From Echinarachnius parma (Eukaryota; Echinodermata; Echinoidea; Clypeasteroida; Echinarachniidae): a DNA stretch of 64,000 bases. Of the stretch, positions 10,996 to 22,665 are shown one piece after another (position 1 is the first letter of the stretch; every line of letters begins with the position of its first letter). The position numbers and the translations under genes are program-made. Under the pieces are notes generated by a model that was given only the letters and a program-made list of their open reading frames with translations, had not been told where the DNA came from and did not search any database. The stretch spans positions 106,618 through 170,617 of the forward strand of contig JBAMJV010008457.1 of assembly GCA_037951105.1 (NCBI GenBank), read 5' to 3'.

Positions 10996-11220
10996 CTGTA
11001 CTGATGTTACAAAGGTCACCGGCCCATCCAATATCGCAGACACAGTAGAAATTCCCTTGGTCATCTGTACAGTATCCGTGATCACATGATGCGAGTGCAC
11101 ATCCACTGATGTTACAGAAGGCACCGGCCCATCCAGGATCGCAGACACAGGAGAAATTCTCTTGGCAACTTACTGTACAGTATCCGTGGTCACATGCTGC
11201 GATTGCACATCCACTGATAT
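10996..11220 (-). CDS. Exon with two EGF domains, between F5/8C 3 and 4, with an extra cysteine
   Basis: This copy is 225 nt, one codon longer than its paralogues, and stays phase 1-1. The first EGF reads GYCTVSCQENFSCVC, so the C3-C4 loop gains both a residue and a seventh Cys. The second EGF is regular (SGCALASCDHGYC to CVCDIGWAGDLC). The odd Cys could pair with the unpaired Cys of an F5/8C domain or make intermolecular bonds; that is inference. The donor is CAG|GTGAAC, different from the GTAAAC of the other two copies. A LINE 3' fragment of the opposite strand was inserted just upstream of the acceptor in unit 3 only. Confidence 0.9.
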
Positions 11221-11256
11221 CTGCAATATAAAATGTAAACTGTTGTTTTCCTTGAC

Positions 11257-12013
11257 ATTCCTTGACATTTTTGTTCAAGAAGTAATATTACTTCTCACTC
11301 ACTTAAAATATAAAAGAATTATAGTAAACTTTGAATGGATTCCCTTCCACTGTGGTCTCAGTGGTAATGAAATGGCAGACTATTATGCTAAAATTGGACT
11401 ATCTGGTCCCATTGTAATTTATAGTAAAATGTTATTTAGTGAAATTAAACAGAGAATAGAACAGAACACATACCAGATGTGGCAACAACGGTGGCAAAAA
11501 TCCCATAGTTTATTGAGGTCAATTCAATTAGTTGTTCAATTCAAATTGATTGTCCCTTGAAATAGGTATGAAGAAAAAATATATCATCGTTTACGTTTTG
11601 GAATATTAGGATTAAATAATGATTTATATAGATGAGGCATGAAAATGATTTTTTTTGTAATGATTGCCCAGAAAAGGAAACGGTTAATCACTTCTTATTG
11701 AAGTGTCCACGATACACGATTGAAAGAGCCATGCTCATGATGGAAACAAATGTAAATGAATTAGACCAAATGATATCCCTCTTGAAAAGTCCCCTCAGGT
11801 TTGAAGGTTTAGTTACAAAAAAAAACAGAAGAAAAGAAATCACTACTTATTATAAACGTAATATTTTGTGTATTAACTAACATATTATGTGCACTTTAAA
11901 AAAAACAACACCCACAGTTTGCATTATAATTTTGTAAAAAGTAGTAAAGCAATTGGCAACAATAGTCTTTCTAGACTGATTGCCATCAAATTTAAAAACA
12001 ACAACAACAACAT
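11257..12013 (+). pseudogene. 3' fragment of a LINE: RNase H end and C-terminal zinc-binding motif
   Basis: The first open part (about 11285-11560) contains WIPFHCGLSGNEMADYYAK, the RNase H signature with catalytic His/Asp region seen in I/Jockey-type LINEs. After a frame break, 11632-11880 reads CNDCPEKETVNHFLLKCPRY, the Cys-Cys-His-Cys motif at the end of such ORF2 proteins. It ends in (CAA)n near 12000. Units 1 and 2 have an empty site (TTTTCCTTG/TATAATTC); here TTCCTTG occurs at both ends as a likely target duplication. The copy is 5'-truncated and dead. Confidence 0.8.
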
Positions 12014-12690
12014 CCTTGTATAATTCTACATTTTCTCAGTAATGTGAAAAGTGTGTCTACGAAAAGGTGTTTGTATACGTTGTTTTTGTTTGTCTTTGCA
12101 GTATGAAATAACAATGGCTTGTTCGAGTTTAAGGGGTATGCCTACAATTAAAATTATACACGTTATATTTAGAAAAGCCTGCCTAATTTCATACTTAAAT
12201 ATTTGACCACAAGTACATGCCTCTAATAAATAAGCGCGTTATTTTATTGGGAACATGTAGATAGTATATTATTATGTCATGAACGATGCTCCACAGACAA
12301 ACATAATATAATTTGTTTACTTTGACACATCACTTGTTTTATATTTTTTTTTTACTAATTAACGCCAACATTGCATAACGTATCAGAAAATTACACATTT
12401 AGCTCTAATTGCGAAGACAAACGTGATATTCACAAGAATAAGTGTCACAATTAGCTATCTATGAAACCAAATACATATGTAATGAACAAATTAACTCACA
12501 TTTAATACTCACACACATGCAGTCACATGTTTCAATTCTTGTATCTCATAAACCACTCGACCAAATGCCTTCAAATTTCGTTCGCAAGAAGTCTATGATA
12601 GGTTATACATCATAATACCAATGACGTAATGTTTCGCTATTTTTGGTTATTCAAAGATGTGTTACAGTCATAGGCGTCGATTTCTTCTCG
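12014..12690. other. Paralogous intron (EGF to exon C), no extra feature
   Basis: Aligns by eye with 30180-30720 and 42340-42750 (shared CGCCAACATTGCATAACG and ATGCCTTCAAATT). Unit 3 lacks the RTE fragment that units 1 and 2 carry near its left end. Confidence 0.6.
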
Positions 12691-13405
12691 CCATTGGGGG
12701 GGATGAAACGTCATTTCGACCATCATCGGCGAGAGAGTAAAGCGACCAACCTAGTTTAGTAGCGTGTACAGGATTTATGACAGAAGGGGGAGGGTGGGGG
12801 GGGGGGGAATAGTTTTAAACCAAAATGACAACTAAATTAAAGTCAACGGGCATTTTCTGAGTTAGCTGTTTAGAAATGTTCAGATTATTAAGTGCACATT
12901 GCAAGCACCCTGCTGGAACCCTGAACTGAATCAGTCAAGGGATACTGCCCTCACATTTTTAATCTCAATAGGGGGTCCAGTGGGCGGAGCCCCCGGAAGC
13001 TTTAGGATTTTGAATATCAAGAACTAAAGATGTGCATAATTATGTAAATACGTCAAACCGTTACGTATCAAATAGTATATTGAATGTCAGCTCATTTTTA
13101 GTGGGCATAGCGGAAAATCCTGATTAGGTGTGTACAAGGGACTTGGTCCGATGGCCTTAATAGGGTTCCAGGGGGCGCAGCCCCCGGAAGATTTTGGATT
13201 TGGGCAGTTTAGCACTCTCAAGATGTGGTTTAAGGAAGACTATTGTATCACATTTCACATAATGTATGAAAGGGGGCAATATCCCCAAATATTGGGGGGG
13301 GGGGGGGGGGGGGAATAATAATACAGGCCATCCCCCGCATCTCAACTATTGGGGGGGGGGGAATATATCCCCCCATTCCCCCCGTGATCGTCACCCATGG
13401 TTACA
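12691..13405. repeat. Repeat with GGGCGCAGCCCCCGGAAG motif and poly-G runs
   Basis: Two diverged tandem copies (GGGGTCCAGTGGGCGGAGCC near 12971 and GGTTCCAGGGGGCGCAGCCC near 13165), each followed by GGAAG-TTT-GGATTTT, plus G runs near 12798 and 13297. It resembles a dispersed repeat and lies only in unit 3. Confidence 0.55.
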
Positions 13406-13476
13406 GTTTATACTTTAAATAGAATAGCTGAATATCCTGTTTTGCAAACCAAAAGATAACACACTGTATGTATTAC

Positions 13477-13612
13477 CATATTTGTAAAGCTCCATCCTCA
13501 TGCTGATGTAAGAGAGCCAGGTAACAGGGCGCACACGCACGAAGCGGCACACGAGTGGGGTGGGGAAGGCGTTTAATACCACGGTATCCTGATCAGAATT
13601 GCCCGAGAACAC
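13477..13612 (-). CDS. F5/8C domain 3, exon C
   Basis: Encodes the same 45 residues as unit 4 (VFSGNSDQDTVVLNAFPTP, then LVCRFVRVRPVTW), ending phase 1. The protein identity to unit 4 is striking because the adjacent introns differ by several insertions. Downstream, a run of C/G-rich repeats (12.7-13.4 kb) comes within about 80 bp of the donor; the splice site TATG|GTAATA is unaffected. Confidence 0.9.
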
Positions 13613-14108
13613 CTAAACAGAGAAAGCCAAAATATACATAATCTAAATTAAAAACAGACATGACAAACGAACACACACAAAAACGAAATCATTATATGTG
13701 CTTATTAATATAAAGGGAGCCAACGCTTGTCCTTGTCAATAACAACATTGAGGCATAAAAAGGGCGGGGTAAGATGGAACAATGTTCAAGACGAAGAAAG
13801 ACAATGTAAACTGTTCATTTAATTCGCTTAGGAATGGCACATGAGAGCTTGATTTGTTCGTAGAAAGATTAAACATACGCTATTTACAGGGTTATGGGCA
13901 CCATCCTTTTCATTATCACTATCATCATTATTTACATTATCATCGTCATCATTATCATCATACTATTATGAAAATAGAATTAAAATTAAATCAAACATGT
14001 AAAATGTGATAGTATTGAAAGTTACGATATAGGGAATAGATTGACAAAGTCGAGGGTATAATGATTGAAGCCCTTGAAAGTAAAACACACAATACTGTAG
14101 AAGGTATA

Positions 14109-14638
14109 TACAGGGTGGCCCAAAAAAAACGGAACGGGGCACTTTCCAAAATATAGTAACAAATGTATTATGTCCATCGAATAGGATGTAATTTCAAATG
14201 AACGATACCAAGAACAGTTAATTTAGTCGTGTAGTTTTTGTTTTAGGGCCCTGTGAGTGACACCATGTCAGGTTCTCTTTGTTGTCAATTTTTACCGAGC
14301 CAGTGCTTGATAAATCGCACGCACCGCCTTTCATAGCGTTGATCAACTCGCGCCATTGTTAGTGTGCACTCAGCCGTGTGCCGAGAGAATGGGCATCGTC
14401 GTTCAATGGTATTACGGGCAAGGAGTGCGATTTAACTGGCACTGAATAGGTACAAATTTACAAAAATGGGCATCTGACATGGTCTCACTCACAGCGTCCT
14501 AAAACAAAATCTACACGATCAAAATTACTGTTCTTGGTATCGTTTTTCATTGGAAAGGACACCGTATCCGATGGACATAAACATTTTGGTACTATATTTT
14601 TTGGAAATGCCCCGTTCCATTTTTTGGGCCACCCTGTA
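14109..14638. mobile_element. TA-flanked MITE with ACAGGGTGGCCCAAAAAA ends
   Basis: Ends TACAGGGTGGCCCAAAAA and GGGCCACCCTGTA are inverted and bounded by TA. This pattern fits Tc1/mariner-type non-autonomous elements. Unit 4 (about 2782) and unit 1 (about 43455) are unoccupied at this position. The inside has only broken frames. Confidence 0.8.
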
Positions 14639-14674
14639 TAATGATGTAACTATGACACATAAAATAGCACTAAC

Positions 14675-14824
14675 CACATCTGACCCATTATTGCTGTTTT
14701 GAACAGTGTGAAAAGTCACTCCATCCATGCTGTAAGTGACCTTGTAGCTCGTCACCCATTGGGGGTAATCCTGCCTTCCTTGTGTTGCTAATGCAACGAC
14801 TACGTAGGTAGAACCGAGATAAAC
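14675..14824 (-). CDS. F5/8C domain 3, exon B
   Basis: Fifty open codons in phase 0-0 reading VYLGSTYVVVALATQG and ending TVQNSNNGSDV. The donor is GTTAGT rather than the GTGAGT of the other three copies; it is still a functional-looking donor but weaker, so this exon may be skipped more often. Skipping would keep the frame because the exon is 150 nt and phase symmetric. A 530-bp TA-flanked MITE starts 37 bp past the donor in transcript sense. Confidence 0.88.
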
Positions 14825-15217
14825 CTGAACAGAACAGATTAAAGGTTTCTTAAAGTTGATTATGTCGTAACATTAACATGGAATAGCCTCTGTTTGACTT
14901 TTTGTTCACGAAACATTTCTAATTGCATTGTCAAATACGCTGCTGATTATCATGTTGGTATTTACGCGTTTGTAACTGACAGCATCTGAATAAAATTGAC
15001 ATACATGTGTGTTCTTCAGCACACTTGCTGCTCTCAACCCAAGTGCAGTAAATGGGTACTTGGCAGGTCTGTATTTCCATTTGAAAGCCAAGTTAATAAT
15101 AATCCGAGCGGTTAGAGACTTAAAGAGGACCACCAGGCAAAAAAAACACCCAAACATAATCATATGTGTTGGAACAATTGTATGATATCAAATGGATGCT
15201 CAACACAGTCTTTGCAA

Positions 15218-15742
15218 AGGGTCGTGTAACTCTTACACAATGCGATTATTATCCACTACATACGGAACCATTATGGCCTCATGGTTCCATACGCACCAAT
15301 CATTTGCGAGTGCACCAATCCTATTCACGCATACGTTAGGACACAATAGAATCACGGACGATACGTTCGTCCAAGACAATTTTAGTCTTCGTATGCAGAC
15401 CCATGAACACGTGGTGTAGTATGGTGATGCTTTTTTTTCGAATTATTAAATTTTTGTAGAACCCATATTTTCTGAGCTATTTGCCGGCATCGACTACTAA
15501 TTATGATATTTTCATTTTAAATTAATATTAATTTGTTCAAAAAACTATTGCCATAAATAGAAGGTATCAATTTCAGTAGTCTATTTTACCAACACATTCA
15601 GAAACATTATATTATTGCAAAACGCATCACCATACTAAAGCATGTGTTCATTGGTCTGAAGACGAGGACTACCGTTTGTCTTGGACAAATGCATCGTCCG
15701 TGATTCAATTGTCTCCTAACGTACGCCTGAATATAATTGGGG
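15218..15742. mobile_element. Conserved intronic foldback element, unit 3 copy
   Basis: Inverted arms centred on about 15530 share ACGTTAGGACACAATAGAAT/inverse and TAGTATGGTGATGC/inverse. The right arm is cut at 15742, where the sequence jumps into a GGGGTAG MITE; unit 2 keeps about 680 bp more here. Confidence 0.7.
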
Positions 15743-16215
15743 TAGTTCAGTTTTGAGTTCAGTTCGTGAGGTAATGAAAACCTGAGTGTCGAATTCGAAA
15801 TAACATGCAATTTTAATGGCAGAATAACATTTATTTGGTCAAAATCGGTTCAGAAATTACTGAAATATCAAACAATTTATTCGAACGTATTTATTTGGGC
15901 CCCAAATAAATACAATGATTTTTTGAAAAAAATTATAAATGCTTACACTTTTTCAAAAATGTTCAAAAGTGGTTTGTAAAATTGTTGATGATCTCTCTAT
16001 TTAATCATTATTTCAACAAAACATCACATGCATAATTTTGTATCAAAAATGGTTGAAACCAATGCCTTATTAAAGAGCGCCCTCTTGTGTTTTAATGGCG
16101 CTTTTCAAATGATAACAGGCTTTTTACTTAGTCGTTTGTATTTTTGTATACCTTTCGAGCATGCAGGTTTTGGTTACTAAAGTTCAGCCTTACCAAAACT
16201 GTACTACCCCTTTAT
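15738..16215. mobile_element. GGGGTAG MITE, unit 3 copy
   Basis: GGGGTAGTTCAGTTTTGAG to AAAACTGTACTACCCCTTTA with internal AAAGAGCGCCCTC. The paralogue lies at 33100-33575. Confidence 0.75.
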
Positions 16216-17869
16216 ACATTGGTAAGCAATTAATTTTAATAATGCTATTTATGAGACACTCTATTAAAATGTTTGATAATGCTCATTCTGTAGACACTCT
16301 CCATAATTTGTAATGTAATAATGCTACACGTTGGATAAATGTATGTTTATTATTGAATATACTGCTTATATAATGAGTTGATTTAAAAATTATTTATACA
16401 GTCAAACCTGTCTATAGCGGCCACTCAAGGGAAACTTCAAAAGTGGCCGCTATAGACAGGTGGCCACTATAGACAGGTTGGCGGCCATTTTGTTTTTTTT
16501 AAGCACGTGTGTTTATAATATAAACATCAATACCATTACCACATGTAGCCCACACATGAACATAATTATAAACAACATTTACATGCATATGAAATAAAAG
16601 AACAGAACCTTGGAAACTTGTCTTATTTTTGTAGTACATTTGTGTGATTAGTGTTGAGAAAATAATGAAAAGTTTCATTATATGTAAACCTTCCGAAATA
16701 AATCTACCATCGTCGTCTGTTTGGCCGACTGTCGTTCGTTGTTGTCGAAGAAACAACTCTCGATCTCGAGGTCCCGATATGATGATGCAATGCGCGCGCG
16801 ATCGTGTGAATATTTTTATTCTTTGCCTGAACAAAATGATGTTACGTAAAAAAAATATTTTTTATTGAAAAAAAAGTTCTAGAAAATACGACGATGAGAG
16901 CAAAAATGTATAAGTGTAGGAAAATATTTCATATCAAACTTCATTGATAAGTTTTTTCATTAAATAAAATGTTTCGCAAAGACAACACAAACATTTAAAT
17001 GTACGAGGCTATACAAACCGGTTTAGATCCGATCCGGTCCGATCCCTAATGCGGTGAAAGTGTGTGCATTGTGCATGCATGTGTGTGTTGCATGCATGAT
17101 CAAAGTCCCTGTCGCCGCAGCACCTGCAGTGACATCATTTGTCAATCACTGGTCAGCTACCATGAGATTAACAAAAGATGAAAGTACAAAAAGAACATCC
17201 ACACAAAGGCATGCCCTGCATACCTCCATGCAATAGCTTAGACAGTGCTTTTCTTCAGACATAGCAACAGCTGCTATTGTTATTGAAGTTGTGTGAGTTG
17301 GTATTCTATTCAACCGTGTGATGCTATTGTGATTAGCCTAATCTGTGGATGTTCTTTTTGTACTTTCATCTTTTGTTAATCTCATGGTAGCTGACCAGTG
17401 ATTGACAAATGATGTCACTGCAGGTCAACAATAGAATTTGCTGTGGAGGGTTTTTTAGGAGGTGGGGCTTAGCAACATGAAGACAAATAAATGATAAATT
17501 GTTTAAAAATATACAAAACATATTTGGGTCAAACCGTTACCAAATATTGAATGTGTACACTAATACAGATGAACAGAGGTCAACATGTATGTGGGTTGCA
17601 GGGCCCCTTTAAAACAACAAGTAACCAGGTTTTTGTGTTTGTCATGGTTTTTATTTGATTTGATGTCAATAAAGCAATTATTTAATAAAATCACTTGAAC
17701 TGTTCACCTAATAATTCGAACTTGCGTAGCATCTACTGCACACAGTACTTAGAACACTTTTAATATTTATATTTACAAGTAACATGCGTAATAATTATTC
17801 TACAATTGTTTACACATACGCTACATGTTTGCTTTCGATGCGTATTTGAATTAGTATACATAATCTAAC
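16216..17869. other. Intron with unit 3-specific block (16399-17610)
   Basis: The block replaces a stretch of about 260 bp at 33757-34020 in unit 2. It starts with CAGTCAAACCTGTCTATAGC and short inverted GGCCGCTATAGACAGG sequences near 16404-16490, typical of a MITE end, then has AT-rich DNA and a foldback. I see no gene in it. Confidence 0.5.
17122..17425. mobile_element. Foldback with 82-bp arms that look perfect
   Basis: 17122-17203 is the reverse complement of 17344-17425 base for base as far as I can check, including ACCTGCAGTGACATC/inverse and GAACATCCACA/inverse, around a 140-bp loop. A diverged relative with related loop sequence is at 47172-48042. Perfect arms suggest recent movement or correction between arms. 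Confidence 0.85.
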
Positions 17870-18033
17870 CTGGATCCATTGATTAGCGTCATTAGTGCTT
17901 GCGGTCCAGGCTCCAATGTCTCCATTAGAAGCAGCCACGTTTAACCGCCCCCGCCTGGCTCCATATGCCGTACCATACTCGCTCGACGCGGTCAGACTCG
18001 AATCAGGGATGGCATAAGACTCAAGTCCAAGTA
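17870..18033 (-). CDS. F5/8C domain 3, exon A
   Basis: Same length, phases and splice sites as unit 2: acceptor TATAATAG|TACTTG and donor CAG|GTTAGA. The protein reads VLGLESYAIPDSSLTASS, then EYGTAYGARRGRLN and NDANQWIQ. The neighbouring intron differs from unit 2 mainly by a block of about 1.2 kb upstream in genomic coordinates (16399-17610) that contains an 82-bp perfect inverted repeat. Confidence 0.9.
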
Positions 18034-18471
18034 CTATTATAAATACATATACCGTAGAGTGAGTAATGTATTACACATCAATTCATACATCATTTTATTT
18101 CAACGTCGGTGATTTATCATTTGTCCGAATAATGCTATACAAAATGCAAAATTGTCATTGCTTACTCGTAGCCATTATTATGAACGCATGGTCACCTGGG
18201 GTTTTTCATATTACATCAAAACATTTTGACATTTTACCTTGTTTTACGTTTTATTTAATCAAACCTCGTTTACAAATTTGAAATCTATCGATAAAAAAAC
18301 ATCGTTTACAATAATTATAATATAGAGAGAACAAATCTGAATAGCACAGCGAAGAAACATAGTGTCATAGTTATAATAAGAAGACATCAACCAGGCATGG
18401 ACGAACCACTGGAGATGCAAGTGAGTTTGATCGATTCCGATACAATTACTGGATATAGAATCAAAGAGTTA

Positions 18472-19480
18472 AAGGAGTAGTACATTTTTGGTAAGGTTGA
18501 ACCTTAGACTAAACTAAAACCTGCATAATAACATTATAAACTAATATTAATAACTCCACGATACTCGAAAGGTATATCAAATTACAAAGGACTAAGACAG
18601 AAGCCTGTTATCATTCAAAACGGGCCACTGAAACACTAGAGGGCGCTCTCTCAAAAAGCATTGGTTTCAACCATTTTTCATACGAAATTATGCATTTGAT
18701 GTTTTGTTGAATAAACATTAAAGAGAGAGATCACAAACAACTATTTAAAAACTTCTTTTGAAAATGTTTTAAAAAGTGTAGCCATTTTTAAAATTTTTAA
18801 ACAAACCATCGAATAATTCTGGCCCCAGATTCATTCTGATTTGATATATTTGTTAATATTTCAGCCGTTTCTGAACCGATTTTGGTCAAAAAACGATTAC
18901 TCTGCTATTGTGTATGCTCTTTCAAATTTAACACTCGGATTTTCATTATTATTATAATTTATTATGTATTACTTATTTTTTTACTTTTTACTTTGTATTT
19001 TGTTGTCTTGTTGTAGTTGTAACTATACTTTAATAATTATGACCCCCGAAATGAACACCTAATATGAACACAATACCAAATAACTAATGATATATCCTTT
19101 TTTTTAAGCAAAACTGATATTTCCATATGTTTTGTACACAAATTAACGATTTGGGGGCTGACATGCAAATTTAAAAGGTCACGTGACTTCAAAATGGTAG
19201 GTCCAATTTTCAACAATTTTGTTTTAAAGGGATAGTTGAGTATTGGTCAAACTTAACTTTAGTAACCAAAACCTGCACCATTACGGTACAAAGTAATAGT
19301 TATAATTTCACAATGCTCGAAAAGTATGCACAATTACAAACGACTAAGTAAAACCCCGTTACAACTCAAGAGGGCGCAATTTTTTAAAATCACTGGTTTT
19401 AGCCATTTTTCATACAAAATTGTGCATTTAATGTTTTGTTAAAATAATGATTCAATAGGGATATTATCAACGACTTTTGC
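18472..19480. mobile_element. Cluster of partial MITEs (paralogous to 34889-35893)
   Basis: A GGGGTAG-type left end (TTAAAGGAGTAGTACATTTT) runs to about 18955, then a fragment of the TTAACCC family containing GGTCACGTGACTTC, then another GGGGTAG-like left end at 19227. The order is identical in unit 2. Confidence 0.6.
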
Positions 19481-19576
19481 TCGAAATGTATAACAACCTG
19501 TGTTATCTAAAACTGTATTTGTATTGATATAAACATGTTAAATGAAACTAACCATTACAGTTGTTTATACTGTAGA

Positions 19577-19688
19577 AGGATAAAGAAAACTGACAAAGGT
19601 TTGATCAAATGTCAATTTCTGTAATCAGATATAGGATAAAGCAAACTGACAAAGGTTTGATCAAATGTCAATTTCTGTAATCAGATAT
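19577..19688. repeat. Two tandem copies of a 56-bp unit
   Basis: AGGATAAAGAAAACTGACAA and following bases are repeated once 56 bp later. The same pair is at about 36476-36586, so it predates duplication of units 2 and 3. Confidence 0.85.
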
Positions 19689-20439
19689 GTCTACTGAGTA
19701 ATATGTGACACTTTCTTGTTATTTTGTTATCCCTTCATTGAATATATAACTGTCAACAAAGTATAAGAAACAATAGAATAGGCCCAGGTCATACGTTTAC
19801 AAAATGATATGCTTGTCAGTACAATTATACACACAACAGAGATTCACAATGTCATATGGATACATATTATACAAATGGCTAATTAAGCCAGGAGTATGTT
19901 ATCATTCAAACAGCTGCCGTAAAAAAAACACAAGAGGGCGCTAGCTAAACAATTATTGTTTAAAACCACTCATGAAAAATTGTTACTGTGATATTTGTTT
20001 TACCAATTTGTTCAATAGAGAGACCATCAACAACAATTTAAAAACCGCTTAACGTATTATATTAAAGGGACTTAGTCACATTGTCCGAATCGTCAACATC
20101 CAATTAGAATTCTGGCGGTTCCCTCTTATCATAATTTATTCGTATTAACAATTACAGCATAGGATATGTTTCGGATTTTCGAATTTCCATTTTGTTTAAC
20201 GATATTTTTTATGAGATATTTCCGATTGAAGTGGTCGCATTACTACGGGACGTTTTCAGCCGTGTACAAAGTAAGTGCAATTAATAATTGAATTTTACTT
20301 AGTATTTTCGCTGATTTATCAGCCTAATAACGTCCAATTAACTTGCAAATCCTTACAAATTACTTTCTGGACAAATCAGATCACACCAATACACATTTTT
20401 TTTAAACTGAGCATCACTTTTTGTACGTGTCAACAAAGT

Positions 20440-22665
20440 GAAAAAGATGTTCTAAATAAATGGGGCCGATAATTTTCCCTTTTTCTAGTATTGATCGTAT
20501 GTACATTAAACTTTGTAACAAAGAAATCTAAAAATATTCTAGGAATCAAATCATGATTCATTTTAAACATGAAAATTGCTGTTTTAGAATTTGTTCTAAT
20601 GACAATGTTTTTAATTCAATAAATAATGGGTCACAATGAGCCAAATATTGGGCCCATAACAAATTCTAATGACTCTTTTCTGCAATATTTTTAAATTTTT
20701 ATTTAAACGAAATTTGCTTGCTCTTCCCCAAATAAGCGTGCAATAGTTGAGGTGAGGCAAAACCAATGTATTATAAGGTAAAAACAAAATAAGAGAAGGT
20801 AAAAGGGACTTTAATTTATTTAGTACGCTAATATTCTTGCTCATTTTTTATGAGGTGTATAACATGTGTCTATCCCAATTAAGTTTATTATCAATCATTA
20901 ATCCAAGGAGTTAGTGTCACTTGTGGTATTTGTTCATTATCAATTTTTAAAATAACATTATCAATGCTTCTTTTTTTATTAAAATTAAATATCATACATT
21001 TTGTTTTGAGGTGTTAATTAATAATCTATTCGTTTTAAACCAATTCGATATATTTACAAGTTCATTATTTGTTTTAATTATCAAAGAATTTACGTTATCA
21101 TCCGAAAGAAAGAGTGTTGTATCATCAGCATATAGAACGTACTTAAAAAGACTAGACGATTATACAAGATCATGTAAGTACAAAAGAAAAAGTAGTGGTC
21201 CTAGTATGCTCCCTTGTGGTATACCTGTTGTAATATAAGTGATAGTGGAGTTTGATACCCTAAATTGAACATATTGTCTACGATCTTGTAAGTAAGATGC
21301 AAACCATTGGTAAGCAACGCCCCTAATACCAAATGCTGATAACTTTTGTAATCAAATGGCGTGATTCAGAGAATCAAAAGCTTTGCTTTAAAAGTCAATA
21401 TAAATACCAAGAGCTACCTCACCACGATCAATGAATGATGAGATTATTTCAGTGGCATACAATAAAGCTAATTCAGTTGAGTGATTTGGACGAAAACCAA
21501 ACTGTTGGGGTGTAAGTAGATTATGAGATAATTATAATATACAATGCGTTCCAGGACCTTTGAGAGAGTAGGGAGGAGTAAGATTGGGCGATAATTATTC
21601 GAAGTATTAACGTCACCAGATTTATAAACGGGAATTACTTTACTAAATTTCATTGCTTCTGGAAATTGGCCACTTACTATAGATAAATTACAAATGTGCC
21701 TAATTGATGTGCATATATATTGAGTAATATCTTTTATAAAACACGAATTCATACCATCTACACCAGTAGCATAACTTCTTTTTAACATCCCACTTACCTT
21801 GGAAACCTCATTGTCATTTGTTGGAAACATATACAAAGAATCCATAGGATAATCTTGTGATAGAAAGTCTCTAAAATTACATTGAGTTGGTTGCATTTTA
21901 GCAGCAATACTTTTACCAATATTACCGAAGAAATTATTAAATGCATTGTATGATAGCATTCAATTTATTTCTATATTTAGTATATTTTAATCGATCAGTT
22001 ACTGACTTCGAGGACATATATTTCTTATATAAACGTTGCTTTCGATTGATCGAATGAATGATCCCTTTCGTTATCCAGGGTTTCTTGGGACAATATTTCC
22101 GTTTTTTCACAGACTCTATGATCGTATGTTTTTCACACACATTATGTAGTACTTCAACAAGCTGTTCATTATGCTACATTAACGTCACTACTGTTCAAAA
22201 TCAAGCTAAAATCTAAATTACTTAATTCCTCTTTCATATAATTCATATCAATTAGTTGCCTATTACTATAATCAAATAATTTGCTCGAGAGTGGATCAGT
22301 GACCCGTGTTATTTGAAATACCGGAAAATGGTCCGACACATCTGTATACAATAAACGAGAGTAAATGGGATTTTCATATACATTTGTAAACACATTATCA
22401 ATACAAGTTGATGAGTGGGTAGTAACACGGGTCGGCTTCGTAATCAAAGGTCTGAGGCTGCATGATAATAATGTATTGAGAAATCGTTCAGTATCTTCAT
22501 GAGAGGAGTGTTTGAGCAAGTCAAAATTAAAGTCTCCGGTCAAGTATCACTGCTTATTTTCATTAGATATCTTTTCAACACAAATTGATAGTGAATCAAT
22601 AAATTCATCTGAGTTTGAGTTTGGGGCCTTGTATATAATCCCTACAATAATACATTTTCCGAATC
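20440..22665 (-). pseudogene. CR1-like LINE ORF2, 5'-truncated and mutated (copy 1)
   Basis: Reading leftward: the end of an EEP endonuclease (TGDFNFDLLKHS, then VSDHFPVFQI), a linker with KPWITKGI, then RT segments FSKVIPVYKSGD, NNYRPI, GIPQGSILGPLLF and the catalytic YADD at 21121-21132, and a C-terminal stretch LVLPHLNYCTLIWG. Several stops break it, including one between IDF and SKAFDSLNH. Compared with the copy at 37290, about 150 bp is missing between the linker and RT. This order fits the CR1/L2 group. The start is cut inside the endonuclease at about 22665. Confidence 0.85.

Noticed and set aside
10957..11148. Open frame overlapping the EGF exon in another register (similar at 28610-28876)
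   Set aside because: It lacks the EGF cysteine pattern and crosses the splice sites; the true frame has all six cysteines per domain.
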